NCBI RefSeq assembly: GCF_000507245.1
Contig: NC_023035.1
Location: 1,899,501-1,963,500 of the forward strand
Direction of reading: 5' to 3'
Origin: Salinispira pacifica
GTDB lineage: Bacteria; Spirochaetota; Spirochaetia; DSM-27196; Salinispiraceae
Length of the DNA: 64,000 bases
In this document: positions 8,469 to 17,568 of the stretch, in pieces
Position numbering within the stretch: the stretch's first letter is position 1
Layout of the letters: each line of letters begins with the position of its first letter
The notes under the pieces: model-generated
Databases searched by the model: none
What the model was told of the DNA's origin: nothing
The model's input: only the letters and a program-made list of their open reading frames with translations
Made by a program: the position numbers and the translations under genes

Positions 8469-9490
8469 TGATTCCCCTGCATTTCCCTGATCTGAGACTC
8501 CAGCCCAAGGACCAGTTCTTCTTTGAGCTTCAGCGCATCCACTTTCAGTCGGATAAGATCCAGGGTGGCCTGAATATCCGGATCATCACTGCTGAACACT
8601 ACCTGTTCTTCCTGAATGTTTTCTCCAGCTCCGGAATCCTTCTCCAGCTCTAGGTTTCGAATTTGATTTTCAAGGCGCCGTATTTCATTCTGCTGTGAAT
8701 CAATGGTCTGCTGCAAGCGGGTCTGCCGTTCTTCCAGTCCGTCCACTTGTGCAAGGAGTTCCCGAATCTCTTCGGCATATACTTCGTCGGCATTTCTTGC
8801 CAGCCGCTGTTGATATGAGGCGATGGCTTCTTCGTACTGCTGCTCGTTTTCCCGGAATTCCTCAAGAGTCCGTATGGATTCCTCCTGGGTCCACTGGAGA
8901 AGTTTGAGCAGCTCCTGTTCACGCCGGCTCATGGTGATTACCGCCAGCCGGTAGCGGGCAGCTTCCACCCGATAACTGGTGGGAAATTCTTGAAGAACGG
9001 CTGTAAACATTTTTTCCGATTCATCCAGTTGTCCCAGGTGAAATAAGGCTTCCCCCGTCCAGTAATAGGCGTTGGCCACAAAGGGGCTTGAAGGATATCC
9101 GCTGATAAAATCTGAAAATGCACGGATGGCAGACTCATATTCACCTTTCAGATAGAGAATTCTTCCTCTCTGATACCGTCCTTCCGGATAATTTTTGTTC
9201 TCCTGGAAATTGTTCAGAAAAAAGTTCAGATTTCTTTCGGCATCCTGAATCCGCTCCTGGGCTATCAGCACCTTGGCTATCCAGAAATACGCATCGCCCC
9301 GAAGAGAAGAGTATTGGGGATCAAGGAGCAGTTGCCTGAATTCAGCCAGGGATTGGGAGTACCTGTTTTCCCGGAAATTCTCAATTGCTGAATCGAACAG
9401 GGCTTCGCCGCTTTGAGCGTAGATATGAGAAAGCGGAATAAAGAATATCACAATGATGGCAAGAATTGCCCCGGCACGCTGATTTTTCAC
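8465..9490 (-). CDS. Exported TPR protein with C-terminal coiled coil (YbgF/CpoB-like architecture)
   Basis: A signal peptide (AILAIIVIFFIPLSHIYAQS) precedes TPR-type repeats in which FDSAIENFRENRYSQSLAEF, FSDFISGYPSSPFVANAYYW and GQLDESEKMFTAVLQEFP stand out; this spacing is typical of the tol-pal-associated YbgF/CpoB and BamD-like TPR families. Residues from about 215 to 335 form a long charged coiled coil, the reverse of CpoB, where the coiled coil comes first. It is 341 residues and overlaps the next gene by four bases. An envelope-scaffold role is inferred, not shown; the tol-pal genes are not in the window. Confidence 0.7.
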   Translation of the reverse strand: MKNQRAGAILAIIVIFFIPLSHIYAQSGEALFDSAIENFRENRYSQSLAEFRQLLLDPQYSSLRGDAYFWIAKVLIAQERIQDAERNLNFFLNNFQENKNYPEGRYQRGRILYLKGEYESAIRAFSDFISGYPSSPFVANAYYWTGEALFHLGQLDESEKMFTAVLQEFPTSYRVEAARYRLAVITMSRREQELLKLLQWTQEESIRTLEEFRENEQQYEEAIASYQQRLARNADEVYAEEIRELLAQVDGLEERQTRLQQTIDSQQNEIRRLENQIRNLELEKDSGAGENIQEEQVVFSSDDPDIQATLDLIRLKVDALKLKEELVLGLESQIREMQGNQ

Positions 9491-9534
9491 AAAAATACCC
9501 CTCTTTCTTCAATCATCGGTATGATCGCCGACAT

Positions 9535-10203
9535 TTATACTCTTTTCTCCCCCTTGAGAGAAGAAACAAACCCGGCTTTATCCTGGGAGGTAAAAAACGC
9601 GCTGCCGCTTACCAGTACATCTGCACCGGCGGCGACTGCATCGGCGGCAGTCCGGGAATTAATGCCGCCGTCAACACTAATAAGATAATCATATCCGCCG
9701 GTTTTTCTCAGCTCGACAAGCTGACGGATTTTATCAAGACACTGGGGAATCAGCGACTGACCGCCGAAACCGGGGTTCACGCTCATAACCAGAATCTGAT
9801 CTATGAACGGTAGAAGCTCCTTCACCGAAGCCACAGATGTTGAGGGAACGATGGAAATTCCCGCCTTGATATTTCTGGAGTGGATATACTGGAGCAGTCT
9901 GTGGCTGTGGATCTCGGCTTCGCTGTGGAAGACCAGATAATCGGCCCCTGCCTTAATGTACTCATCCGCCAATTCCCCGGGATTATCCACCATCAGATGA
10001 ACGTCGAAAGTTTTCCCGCTGTGAGGTCGAAGATCATGAATCATCTTCGGACCGAAGGTAAGGTTGGGAACAAAATGTCCGTCCATTACATCGAGGTGCA
10101 CCCAGTCCGCCCCGGAAGCATGAATATCGTTGAGGGCCTGTTTTAAATTACTGAAATCAGCTGATAATATAGAGGGTGCTATCAAAGGAGTTGGATATAT
10201 CAT
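9535..10203 (-). CDS. rpe: Ribulose-phosphate 3-epimerase
   Basis: Rpe interconverts ribulose 5-phosphate and xylulose 5-phosphate in the pentose phosphate pathway. The 222-residue TIM-barrel protein has APSILSADFSNL at the start, WVHLDVMDGHFVPNLTFGP (metal-binding His and catalytic Asp), HLMVDNPGELADEYIKAGAD, MSVNPGFGGQ and ISVDGGINSRTA with the second catalytic Asp, all diagnostic. It is divergent from the next plus-strand gene across a 49-base AT-rich gap. Prs nearby uses ribose 5-phosphate, but the genes are on opposite strands and not in one operon. Confidence 0.96.
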   Translation of the reverse strand: MIYPTPLIAPSILSADFSNLKQALNDIHASGADWVHLDVMDGHFVPNLTFGPKMIHDLRPHSGKTFDVHLMVDNPGELADEYIKAGADYLVFHSEAEIHSHRLLQYIHSRNIKAGISIVPSTSVASVKELLPFIDQILVMSVNPGFGGQSLIPQCLDKIRQLVELRKTGGYDYLISVDGGINSRTAADAVAAGADVLVSGSAFFTSQDKAGFVSSLKGEKRV

Positions 10204-10252
10204 ATTATATATTTACCAAAAAACCTAATTACTGCATAGTAAAACCAAAGGC

Positions 10253-11191
10253 ATGTTAAAAAAGCGTAGAGAATTTCACAGTAAAATTGAACAACTCATT
10301 GAAGAATGCGCGGAATACATAGCCGACGGCAGGTTAAAAGACGGATATGAATCGCTGGACAGAGCGCTGAGTCTGGATTTTGATCATCCCGGGGTTTTGG
10401 CAGGACTGAAATATATCAATTTCTGGCAGAGCCGCATCAATACTGCGATTCGAAGATCGGAGCATATTGATCAGGCAGAGACCCTGCTCCATTACTGGAA
10501 GGATTTTTCCCGTTTTATCCGGGGATTTCAGGGAGATGAGCGGCTTATTCAGAGTTTTCGCCGCTTTGTATTTTCCCGGGTGCTTGAACTTTTTTCCGGA
10601 ATTCCGGACGGTGATAAAGATGCCGACATCCTCATGTGGCGGGGAATAGCCTGCAAGGGCATGGGAAATTACGATGATGCCCTTGATCATTTTACTGCGG
10701 CTCTTCAAACAGCCTCGCCCAGGGCGCGGCTGTTGAGCGAACTTGCGGATATCTATGCTCTGGTTGGTGAGGATCAGAAGTCCCGGGTAATGTTCAGGGA
10801 AGCGTTTTTCACGGATCCGCAGGATGTGGATGTGGAAGGCTTTGAATCGGAACTGTTTATTCGACTCTGCAGAAAGGTTGAAGAAAAGGGTTTCACCGGT
10901 TCGGAACTGAAAGAATGGATTCCTGTGTATGGAAGTCTCTGGGGCATTCTGAATGTAAAACGGGAACTCAGGGCACTGGAGTACGGAAAACTGCGACAGA
11001 AAATTTTCGCAATGGAGCAGGAACTTCGGGACAGCCGAAGAAGCGAGATTGTGAAACCCCGACTCCTGAATCATTATTTCTGGCTTATTGACCATCTGGT
11101 TATGAACCGTGAACATCAGCAGAAAATCGATGAAATTCTTCTGAAAATCCGCAGCATTTCAGCTGATGTTTACAAGCTGTATACAAAGTAA
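10253..11191 (+). CDS. TPR-like protein of unknown function
   Basis: The 312-residue protein has no signal peptide or membrane segment. It consists mainly of amphipathic helices with at least one clear TPR pair (GIACKGMGNYDDALDHFTAA followed by LSELADIYALVGEDQKSRVM), and the N-terminal 50 residues also fit a repeat. I see no catalytic motif. It is followed 123 bases later by the large greA homologue on the same strand, which itself has a TPR-like N-terminal region, so a functional link is possible but not demonstrated. Confidence 0.65.
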   Translation: MLKKRREFHSKIEQLIEECAEYIADGRLKDGYESLDRALSLDFDHPGVLAGLKYINFWQSRINTAIRRSEHIDQAETLLHYWKDFSRFIRGFQGDERLIQSFRRFVFSRVLELFSGIPDGDKDADILMWRGIACKGMGNYDDALDHFTAALQTASPRARLLSELADIYALVGEDQKSRVMFREAFFTDPQDVDVEGFESELFIRLCRKVEEKGFTGSELKEWIPVYGSLWGILNVKRELRALEYGKLRQKIFAMEQELRDSRRSEIVKPRLLNHYFWLIDHLVMNREHQQKIDEILLKIRSISADVYKLYTK

Positions 11192-11203
11192 TAAGTGTTC
11201 GAT

Positions 11204-11240
11204 ATAATGAATGATAATAACTTCACGAAAACACGCTTCG
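11204..11240 (+). promoter_or_regulatory. Possible promoter for the greA-like gene (weak)
   Basis: The 123 bases between the TPR-like gene and the greA-like gene are AT-rich. A TATAAT at about 11215-11220 has only a weak TATACA-type -35 seventeen bases upstream, which falls inside the end of the preceding gene. No hairpin with a T-run is evident, so read-through from the TPR-like gene is also likely. Confidence 0.25.
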
Positions 11241-11314
11241 TGCCAAATTTGTACATCTTTATATTAGTTATGTATGGCTATGTATAGCTGATTCAATTCA
11301 GGAGCACTTGAACA

Positions 11315-14056
11315 ATGTCGGAAAAGATTCTCAACACAATTACTGAGCAACTCAATGAAGAAAAATGGACTCGCGCAACCCTGTCCAATTATACGGTGAA
11401 CCACTACGTGGAACTGGATGAATTATTGGATCAGGTGTTTGACGCCGATCTTGAAGATGAAGTGATGGAGTTGTGCGAAGAGCATCTTTCCCACTCCAAA
11501 AACAGCATTATTGCCCTTTATCTTTCAGGAATTATCAGTCTAAATCGTCAATCCATTGACGATTCCAACCTGCTTCTTCTGATCAACATTTTTACGGAAA
11601 ATCACCGTTGGAACATCGTGAAACATCTGAGCAACCGCATTCTCGATTTCGGAGAAAACCGCCATGCTCTGCGCACCCTCGCCGAATGTTACAACAATGA
11701 AGGGGACGTAGCATCTCTCTACGAGGTATGGGAACGCCTCATCCGCGTGGATTACGAAGAAGCGGATATAGTCAAGAAGCTCGCGGAACATGAAGAGGAA
11801 GAGGGCAATATTGATACTGCGGTGGCCCATTATAAGAAGGCCATCTACCGTTATATTAATAAGAAAATGTTCACCCAGGTGCATGAGCTGTGGCAGAAAC
11901 TGCTGGAGCTTGTACCCGGCGAGACGGAGTTCTTTTATCATGCCGAGGGAAGAGTTGCCAAGCTTCTTAACGAAGACAGGGCCATCCAGCTCCTTGAGGA
12001 ACTGTACCCCCATTTCAATGAGAATAAAAAGTGGAATACAGCTATAGAAATTCTCAAGCGCATTCTCAGCTATGACAACAAGAATCCCTGGGCCAGGAAA
12101 GAGATAACCGACTGCTTCCGGGCAAAACATGCAGGCCACAGTCAGCTGGAAGAATATATCAAACTCTCAAACCTGAGTCAGAATTGGCGGAATGTTCATG
12201 ACGCAATCTCCGATTTTGAAAAACATATTGCTTTTGATGCTGGCAACTTCGTGTACCACCGTTCATGGGGTGTGGGAAGAATCAAAAAAATCAAGGGCGA
12301 TGACATAGTTATCAATTTCATGAAAAAGCAGAATCACGTCATGTCCCTGAAAATGGCCGTAAGCAGCCTGAAAATTCTGGGCAGAGACCATATCTGGGTA
12401 TACCGCATTACCAAAAAGAAAGAAGCTCTGAATAAGAAAGTCAAAAAAGACCCCCTGTGGGCTCTTAAGGTGATCATCAAGAGTTTTGACAATGCGGCTG
12501 ATATGAAAAAGATCAAGGCCGAGCTTGTACCCGGAATTCTCAGTACAAGTGAATGGACCAGCTGGAGTTCAAAAGCCAGGGATCTGCTGAAAACCGATGA
12601 ATCTTTCGGGAATTTCCCGGATAAACCGGATACATACGTCGTACGGGACCAGCCCATCAGTCTTGAAGAAAAAACATACAACCGTTTCAAAGCGGAAAAG
12701 AACTTTTTTGATCGGGTAAAAACTATTCAGGAATTCCTGGACTATGTGAATGAGGAAGATGACACCAGCTCCATTGAAAGCGATTTCTTCAAGGATATGT
12801 TTGATTATTTTGTGGGATATGTCCGCAATCCCGGAACATACAATGAACAGACTATTTCAGCTCTGTTGATAGTCCGCCAGGTGATTGAGCGGTTTTCCTT
12901 TCTCAACCCCGGCGTGAACCTGGGGTTCCGGGATTTCTTCAATCAGCTGGAATCCTATGAAGAAACGTTTAAAAACATTGAAAACAACGAAGTGCGTAAG
13001 GCATTCCTCAGCGCAGTACGGAAACAGATCAAGAACTGGCATGAAATTTACATCAATATTCTGCCCCATCATCTTCAAAAGGATGTGATCAGGGATCTCA
13101 TAACTGCTGGTCACATGGATCTGGTAATTGAGAAGTTTATTGAAATTTACGACGCCTACCGGGATCAGCGGGAGTCCTTTATCTGGTTTGTCCGCAATTG
13201 CTGGGAGGACGAATGGTTCCAGGAAACAGGAATCAGCACTGAGAAATATCTCATTGCCATGATTCATCTTCTGGATCTTACTGCACGGGATATTGACAAC
13301 AAGCGGGATGTGAGTCTCAACAGAAAGCTCAATAAACAGATTCAGAACTTTCTCATTAAAGATGAACAGATTATTACCTACATCAATCAAAGCGATGAAG
13401 AAGGGATCGGGCGGATCTACTCTCTGCTTGAAGATGTGAAGGATCTGGACCCTGCGGTGATGTCGAATATCCGGAAGACCATCGCGGCCCGCTTCCCCAG
13501 CTTTGAATTCTTCGGTGAATCTGCAACGGTGGTTGAGACTGTTTCCCGGAGCGGATTCTATGCAATGATGCGCAGCTTTGAGGAACGCCAGAAAGCCCTG
13601 AAACAGCTGCACGAGGTGGAAGTACCCAAAAACTCCAAGGAAATTGCTGCAGCCCGCGAATATGGCGACCTGAAGGAAAATGCAGAGTACAAGGCAGCCA
13701 AGGAGCGGCAGGATTATCTGAATACCACCGCCAGAAAATGGGAAGAGGAGCTTCAGGCCGCACAGGTTGTGAAGCCAGAAGATGTGAAGGATGACCGGAT
13801 TTCCTTCGGCACAACCGCAGTACTGGAAAACCTCAACAGCGGCGAAGAGGAACGGTACACCATTATGGGTCCCTGGGAATCAAATCCTGAAAAGTCGGTG
13901 CTCAGCCATCTATCACCCTTTGCGAGCCATCTGATGAACAGGAAGGTGGGTGATGAGATTGAGTTCACCATCAACCAGAGGGACTACAAATTCAAAGTGA
14001 AGAGCATCGAAAAGGTAGACTTCGCCAAGATGGATATTATTCCCATGAAGGTATGA
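11315..14056 (+). CDS. greA: Giant GreA-type transcription factor with a long helical N-terminal region
   Basis: The last 150 residues of this 913-residue protein are a recognisable GreA/GreB module: the coiled coil with the acidic tip (AAREYGDLKENAEYKAAKER, matching GDLxENAEY, whose Asp and Glu reach into the RNA polymerase active site), then an FKBP-like C-terminal domain. GreA rescues backtracked polymerase by stimulating transcript cleavage. Residues 1 to about 250 are TPR-like helical repeats, followed by a segment around VYHRSWGVGRIKKIKGDDIVI resembling a small beta-barrel and more helices. Normal GreA is about 158 residues; the large form is known in Borrelia and Treponema. AGGAG lies ten bases before the ATG. 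Confidence 0.88.
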   Translation: MSEKILNTITEQLNEEKWTRATLSNYTVNHYVELDELLDQVFDADLEDEVMELCEEHLSHSKNSIIALYLSGIISLNRQSIDDSNLLLLINIFTENHRWNIVKHLSNRILDFGENRHALRTLAECYNNEGDVASLYEVWERLIRVDYEEADIVKKLAEHEEEEGNIDTAVAHYKKAIYRYINKKMFTQVHELWQKLLELVPGETEFFYHAEGRVAKLLNEDRAIQLLEELYPHFNENKKWNTAIEILKRILSYDNKNPWARKEITDCFRAKHAGHSQLEEYIKLSNLSQNWRNVHDAISDFEKHIAFDAGNFVYHRSWGVGRIKKIKGDDIVINFMKKQNHVMSLKMAVSSLKILGRDHIWVYRITKKKEALNKKVKKDPLWALKVIIKSFDNAADMKKIKAELVPGILSTSEWTSWSSKARDLLKTDESFGNFPDKPDTYVVRDQPISLEEKTYNRFKAEKNFFDRVKTIQEFLDYVNEEDDTSSIESDFFKDMFDYFVGYVRNPGTYNEQTISALLIVRQVIERFSFLNPGVNLGFRDFFNQLESYEETFKNIENNEVRKAFLSAVRKQIKNWHEIYINILPHHLQKDVIRDLITAGHMDLVIEKFIEIYDAYRDQRESFIWFVRNCWEDEWFQETGISTEKYLIAMIHLLDLTARDIDNKRDVSLNRKLNKQIQNFLIKDEQIITYINQSDEEGIGRIYSLLEDVKDLDPAVMSNIRKTIAARFPSFEFFGESATVVETVSRSGFYAMMRSFEERQKALKQLHEVEVPKNSKEIAAAREYGDLKENAEYKAAKERQDYLNTTARKWEEELQAAQVVKPEDVKDDRISFGTTAVLENLNSGEEERYTIMGPWESNPEKSVLSHLSPFASHLMNRKVGDEIEFTINQRDYKFKVKSIEKVDFAKMDIIPMKV

Positions 14057-14109
14057 TCCGCAGGTAATTTTCACGATTACAGAAGCAAAAAACGATTATT
14101 ACAGATACA

Positions 14110-14149
14110 AAAAGGGGATGTCTGAAATGCAACTCAGACATCCCCTTTT
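14110..14149. terminator. Bidirectional intrinsic terminator between greA and typA
   Basis: A perfect 16-base-pair stem (14110-14125 with 14134-14149) closes an eight-base loop. The stem begins with an A-run and ends with a T-run, so it can stop transcription from both the plus-strand greA-like gene (ending 14056) and the minus-strand typA (ending 14218). Confidence 0.88.
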
Positions 14150-14217
14150 ACATTTAAAGTTTCCGTACTTGCATATGTTTCAGAACTGCGGCTGCACACG
14201 AAAGTCCGGAGCGGCAA

Positions 14218-16044
14218 TCAGGAAAATTTCTTTTTCTTGGCGCTCACTTTTCTGCTCTGGGCTGAGAGATCCTCTTTTCGGAGCCGGAGTGCATTGGGTG
14301 TGACTTCCAGAAGTTCATCATTACCCAGATAGTTGAGACATTGCTCAAGTGTTAGGGGCACCACAGGTGTGAGAATAACATTGTCATCCCTCCCGGAAGC
14401 CCTGACATTGGTCAGCTTCTTTTCCTTTACCGGATTTACATCCAGATCGCCTTCGCGGTTATGCTCACCGATAATCATCCCCTCATACACTTTGGTTTTG
14501 GGAACGATGAAAAGCCTGCCCCTCGGTTCAAGATTAAAAAGTGCATAGGGCACAGATTCGCCCTGGCGGTCGGAAACCAGACTCCCGGATTTACCCGAGC
14601 GTATGTCACCCCGGTACTCCTCGTAGCCCAGAAAACTGGAGTTTAGAATACCCGTGCCCTTGGTGTCGGTGAGAAATTCATCCCGGTACCCGATGAGGGC
14701 TCTGCTTGGGGCGGAAAATTCAAGGCGAACCCTTCCGCTTCCGTGATTGGACATGGTGATCATCCGGCATTTCCTGCTGGAGAGTTTCTCGGTAACAATT
14801 CCCATAAACTCTTCCTGACAGTCAATAAAAAGATGCTCCACGGGCTCAAGTTTTCGCCCCTTTTCATCCTTCTTGAAAATTACCTCCGGGCGTCCCACAC
14901 AAAACTCGTAGCCTTCCCTGCGCATGGTTTCGGTGAGAATGGCAAGCTGAAATTCTCCCCTGCCCTTCACGTTGAAACCGTCCTTGTCCCGTATCCGCTC
15001 CACCTGGAGGGAAACATTTTTCAACGCCTCCCGCTCCAGACGGGCCCACAGTTTGGTAGGCTGAACATGTTTGCCGTCCTGTCCCGCGTAGGGTCCTGTG
15101 TTTTTCATAAAGCGCATGGATACGGTTGGCTCATCCACTTTGATTCTGGGCAGGCTTACGGGATGTTCTCTGGTACACACCGTATCACCGATCCGTACAT
15201 CCTCTATTCCCGAGAGCACCACAATTTCTCCGGGTTCAGCCGTATCCAGGTCGCTGAGACCGATGCCCTGGTAAACCTGGAGCTTGCTAACCTTAAGAGG
15301 ATTCGCCTTGCCGTCAATGTCCAGGCACACCAGATTATCTCCCGAATGGAGAACTCCGTTGTGTATCTTTCCCACGCATAATCGGCCCAGATATTCATTA
15401 TACGAAAGGTCGCTCACCAGCATCTGCAGAGGGGCATCATCCTGATAGTGATGTCCGGGAAAGGTTTTAACCAGGGAGTCCAGAACAATTTCCAGGCCCT
15501 GGTCCTCATCGTTTAGAGATGTTTTGGCCACACCGTCCCGGCCCACCGCATAAAATACCGGGAATTCCAGCTGATCCTCATGGGCGTCAAGATCAATCAG
15601 GAGGCTGTAGATTTCGTCAAGAACTTCCAGAGGTCTCGCATCCTGTCGGTCGATCTTGTTGATTACGGCGATCAGGGGAAGTCCCTGATCCAGAGCCTTT
15701 TTCAATACGAACCGGGTCTGGGGCAGCGGTCCTTCGGAGGCATCCACCAGCAGGATGGCGCCGTTCACCATGCTCAATGCACGCTCCACCTCCCCGCCGA
15801 AATCGGCGTGCCCCGGAGTATCCAGGATATTGATCTTCACATCCTTCCAGGCAATGGAGCAGTTTTTGGCAGAGATGGTAATGCCTCTCTCCCGTTCAAG
15901 ATCCATGCTGTCCATAATACGTTCTTCGGTCTGTTGATTTTCACGAAAAAGCCCGGCAGTCTGGAACAGTGCATCAACCAGGGTTGTCTTGCCGTGGTCA
16001 ACATGGGCGATAATCGCCACATTACGTATTTGATTATTTGTCAT
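14218..16044 (-). CDS. typA: Ribosome-associated GTPase TypA/BipA
   Basis: BipA is a translational GTPase of the EF-G family that helps 50S assembly, growth at low temperature and stress adaptation. IAHVDHGKTTLVDAL is the G1 P-loop, RERGITISAKN the switch I region, DTPGHADFGGEVER G3, and NKIDR G4. The C-terminal domain specific to BipA includes RGRLFIVPKTKVYEGMIIGE and NHGSGRVRLEF-type segments. The ATG at 16044 is chosen because GGAAG lies eight bases upstream; an in-frame ATG at 16068 has no ribosome-binding site. The product is 608 residues, the usual size. Confidence 0.96.
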   Translation of the reverse strand: MTNNQIRNVAIIAHVDHGKTTLVDALFQTAGLFRENQQTEERIMDSMDLERERGITISAKNCSIAWKDVKINILDTPGHADFGGEVERALSMVNGAILLVDASEGPLPQTRFVLKKALDQGLPLIAVINKIDRQDARPLEVLDEIYSLLIDLDAHEDQLEFPVFYAVGRDGVAKTSLNDEDQGLEIVLDSLVKTFPGHHYQDDAPLQMLVSDLSYNEYLGRLCVGKIHNGVLHSGDNLVCLDIDGKANPLKVSKLQVYQGIGLSDLDTAEPGEIVVLSGIEDVRIGDTVCTREHPVSLPRIKVDEPTVSMRFMKNTGPYAGQDGKHVQPTKLWARLEREALKNVSLQVERIRDKDGFNVKGRGEFQLAILTETMRREGYEFCVGRPEVIFKKDEKGRKLEPVEHLFIDCQEEFMGIVTEKLSSRKCRMITMSNHGSGRVRLEFSAPSRALIGYRDEFLTDTKGTGILNSSFLGYEEYRGDIRSGKSGSLVSDRQGESVPYALFNLEPRGRLFIVPKTKVYEGMIIGEHNREGDLDVNPVKEKKLTNVRASGRDDNVILTPVVPLTLEQCLNYLGNDELLEVTPNALRLRKEDLSAQSRKVSAKKKKFS

Positions 16045-16120
16045 TTGGGAAACTTCCTTTGAGTCCATTATAAAATTTTTACGTCAGTTACAGGGTTACA
16101 GGACGGTGGACAGCCTTTGG

Positions 16121-17551
16121 CTACAGCCGTTCCAGTGCATTTCGGGCATTGGCTCTCAGAGCAGGATGAGCCTCCTCATCCTCGGAAAGCTGCTCAAGAT
16201 AATCCCGGTGAGAGGCAATCTGATTCCGGGCAATTCCCCGAATACCATAAATCTGGATAATATAATTCTCATGGCCGAGCATCCGTTCATACAATGAGCC
16301 GGCCGCAGTGAGTTTGTTCAGACTCAGTTCTTTGCAGATGGTATCCAAAAGGCGATTGTTCTCGTCATCCCAGGTTTCAGCCATTACCCGTTCAATGTTC
16401 TCCTTGCTTCCGGGAAAGTCATTACGTATGAGCAAAACTGCGGCGGTCTGGCGAAACTGATCTCCCAGCTCCTCATCTTCCAGCGCTTCTCTCAGGTACT
16501 GCCGGGATTTCCGGCTCTCAATGGAAGCCAGACTTCGGAATGCCTGGTGTTTGATATTGGTTTCGGGGTCATTTTGGGTCATATACCGCAGGGGTGCAAA
16601 AGCGTCATCGAAGGGATTTTCCTCAATCCCCCGAAGGGCCGTCATTCGTATTCGCCAGAAAGAATCCCTCAGCGCTTCAAGATACAGCTCCTGCACTTCT
16701 TCCGGTTCAAAGGAGGAAAGAGCTGCAACCGCTGCCGTCCGGATAAGGGTATCTGATGATGAAAAGGCATTACTGATCACATTCATGGCCCGGGAATCGG
16801 CATATTGGCCGGCAGCATTGATTGCGGCAATTCTCAAGGTTTTTTCGATACTCTCATCACCCGCCAGATCAAATATCAGATCCCGGCTGCCGGGATGCTG
16901 AATTCTTCCCAAAGCCCGGAGGATGGCTTCCCGCACGGGAATTTCCAGATCGGGATCCTCATAGTACTCCGCAAGAAATTCGGCGGCTGGCCGGTATTCG
17001 GTTTCTGCGGTGTACTGTATGGCTGCAAGCTGTACTTCGTAGCCTTCTTCTTGAATTATCTCAGAACTCAGTTCCCATAAATCCTTATCCATGGGATGGT
17101 TTCGTTCTTTCAGATGTTGAAAAAGCCGTATGGTGAAATTCCGGGGGATATCCTGATAGAACATCAGCTCATCCAGTACCGCCGGTATTGCATCGTCCCG
17201 TTCCAGTGCTTCGAAGTAATCAAGAGCCTTGATTCTCAAAGACTGTCTTGAACTGGAAACCAGGGTGAGAACCGGGTCCGCAAGCCGGGCATCTTCGAGT
17301 TCTATCATCTCCTCAATAGTGGAAACAACGGAGCTGTCAATTCCATAGAGAATAGTCTCTTCCCATTTTTCATACAGACTCTGCTGTACATCCTCTTCTC
17401 CGGATGAATTTTCAGCATCGCCGGCGTCCTCCTGGCCGAGGATCGCCCCTCCGGATGTAAACCAGAAAAAGGAAATCAGCATCATACACAGAGCAAGGGG
17501 CTGGAACGCATGTTCGGGATTTTTTAATCGGTCCATTTTTGTTTTTATCAT
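16121..17551 (-). CDS. Exported HEAT-repeat protein
   Basis: The 476-residue product has a hydrophobic N-terminal stretch (FQPLALCMMLISFFWF, then a plausible signal-peptidase site) and then at least eight HEAT/PBS-lyase-type repeats of about 30 residues, for example REAILRALGRIQHPGSRDLI, LRIAAINAAGQYADSRAMNV and LIRTAAVAALSSFEPEEVQE. Such solenoids bind other proteins; no enzyme motif is present. It is probably periplasmic. It lies just downstream of murJ on the same strand, separated by 17 bases, so it may belong to the dut-lptFG-tgt-murJ transcription unit. The exact start is uncertain, with no ribosome-binding site seen. Confidence 0.75.
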   Translation of the reverse strand: MIKTKMDRLKNPEHAFQPLALCMMLISFFWFTSGGAILGQEDAGDAENSSGEEDVQQSLYEKWEETILYGIDSSVVSTIEEMIELEDARLADPVLTLVSSSRQSLRIKALDYFEALERDDAIPAVLDELMFYQDIPRNFTIRLFQHLKERNHPMDKDLWELSSEIIQEEGYEVQLAAIQYTAETEYRPAAEFLAEYYEDPDLEIPVREAILRALGRIQHPGSRDLIFDLAGDESIEKTLRIAAINAAGQYADSRAMNVISNAFSSSDTLIRTAAVAALSSFEPEEVQELYLEALRDSFWRIRMTALRGIEENPFDDAFAPLRYMTQNDPETNIKHQAFRSLASIESRKSRQYLREALEDEELGDQFRQTAAVLLIRNDFPGSKENIERVMAETWDDENNRLLDTICKELSLNKLTAAGSLYERMLGHENYIIQIYGIRGIARNQIASHRDYLEQLSEDEEAHPALRANARNALERL

Positions 17552-17568
17552 ATCTAAAATAGTCGGTA

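Noticed and set aside
12857-13612. 251-codon minus-strand frame inside greA
   Set aside because: Antisense shadow of the clear GreA-type protein.
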